Positions 63,653 through 64,000 of a stretch of 64,000 nucleotides of DNA are shown piece by piece. A model generated the notes under the pieces. The model had not been told where the DNA came from and did not search any database. It saw only the letters and a program-made list of their open reading frames with translations. Numbering within the stretch: the first letter of the stretch is position 1; the number at the start of each line of letters is the position of its first letter. The DNA is from Pseudomonadota bacterium. Lineage in GTDB: Bacteria; Pseudomonadota; Gammaproteobacteria; Pseudomonadales; Pseudohongiellaceae. The position numbers and the translations under genes are program-made. The stretch covers positions 81,916 to 145,915 of the forward strand of contig JAQCKF010000005.1 in assembly GCA_027592275.1 (NCBI GenBank), in the 5' to 3' direction.

Positions 63653-64000
63653 ACAGGCTCAGATTCGCTCTCTACACTGCTGAACTGCACAGCTCTATCC
63701 TCGATTTATCCTAAATCACTGAGATCTAGACTTGAATAGGAAATTCCTCGAAAACAATTAATTATAAGTCAGCTTCCCCTATGTCTTGCTCATTAGAAGA
63801 TCCAGATGCAAAGCGCGAGTATAAGGAAACTACGTCCTTTTTAGTATAAAAGATCACCTTGTTTCCTCAAAATAACAAGGAACACTGACAACTTAATCGA
63901 ATTATTACAGAGCAAAGACTTAGTCTCACTATGGACTTCCCAGGCTTTACTAGACACTTTCTAGCTTGGAAAAATAGTCTTGTTCAAACTTCGCTGGAGA
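63653..64000. other. 348-bp region upstream of the oxidoreductase operon, to the window edge
   Basis: Must hold the promoter of the minus-strand operon, but I could not assign one. A shortened GGGGACAC-type repeat lies at 63878-63897. A plus-strand frame opens at ATG 63931 and runs off the edge; 23 codons without a ribosome site are not enough to call a gene. Confidence 0.4.

Noticed and set aside
63653..63760. ECF11/RpoE-type promoter (TGATCC plus TA-rich -10) upstream of the oxidoreductase operon
   Set aside because: A TGATTT sequence is present but no matching spacing or -10; not good enough to claim.
63931..64000. Open frame on the plus strand from ATG 63931 to the window edge (MDFPGFTRHFLAWKN...)
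   Set aside because: Only 23 codons, no ribosome site, no recognisable motif; could be real but cannot be supported here.
1..64000. CRISPR arrays, rRNA genes, prophage genes, complete insertion sequences
   Set aside because: Looked for regularly spaced repeats, rRNA landmarks, phage structural genes and transposase ORFs; none seen in this window.

Overview
The window looks like a chromosome segment of a Gammaproteobacterium related to Pseudomonas, probably a marine member of Pseudomonadales/Cellvibrionales. This rests on gene order. The blocks dsbD-aroQ-accB-accC-prmA-DUF3426-dusB-fis-purH-purD, coq7-osmC-vfr-trpC-trpD-trpG, rpe-trpE, murU-amgK-lptD-surA-pdxA-rsmA-apaG-apaH, and tsaD-rpsU-yqeY-dnaG-rpoD-tRNA-Ile2 match the order known from Pseudomonas, with small losses and insertions. 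No database search was possible, so the genus is open.

Layout. 1-2000: a truncated S9-type peptidase lipoprotein and a long-form purC, both minus strand. 2090-2430: an intact tRNA-Thr(UGU) flanked by two decayed copies. 2480-7830: accessory housekeeping (acyltransferase 3, fatty acid hydroxylase-like protein, pgi, small stress/effector-type proteins, a P-loop kinase-like protein). 7840-11620: manB/cpsG, galU and manC, a sugar-nucleotide cluster feeding surface polysaccharide. 11820-13620: fabA-fabB, unsaturated fatty acid synthesis. 13660-17590: a solitary DsbD alpha domain, aroQ, accBC, prmA. 17890-24130: zinc-ribbon DUF3426 protein, dusB-fis, purH-purD. 24300-33800: coq7, an OsmC protein, vfr/crp, the trp genes in two blocks with a photolyase between them, rpe, and a DjlA-like co-chaperone. 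33794-44343: murU-amgK (cell-wall recycling) divergent from lptD-surA-pdxA-rsmA-apaG-apaH, then cca. 44360-46730: folM-like reductase, GST, folK, folB. 46787-53010: tsaD divergent from the rpsU-yqeY-dnaG-rpoD macromolecular synthesis operon.

The right end (about 53900-64000) is accessory and more AT-rich. It starts with two palindromic intergenic elements and a tRNA-Ile2(CAU). The last 51 bases before the tRNA discriminator base recur exactly 1000 bp downstream, bracketing only a HigB/HigA-like toxin-antitoxin pair. This looks like a minimal tRNA-site island without an integrase. Next come a lamin-tail-domain lipoprotein with an unrecognised C-terminal half, a TIGR03643-type protein, and an iron-sulfur bacterial photolyase with all four cluster cysteines at the canonical spacing. 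Converging on these is a tight four-gene operon: FAD oxidoreductase, DUF1365 protein, and two CFA-synthase-family methyltransferases. One of the two lacks two of the residues that CFA synthases use to bind bicarbonate. The set resembles the light/singlet-oxygen-induced membrane-lipid modules of other Proteobacteria.

Non-coding structure is the other theme. There is a two-hairpin repeat in the gaps before accB and after prmA, a long inverted repeat after prmA, a pair of GTAC-centred palindromic elements before the tRNA, short repeats resembling REP/transposase-associated sequences around the photolyase segment, and a hairpin between rpsU and yqeY.
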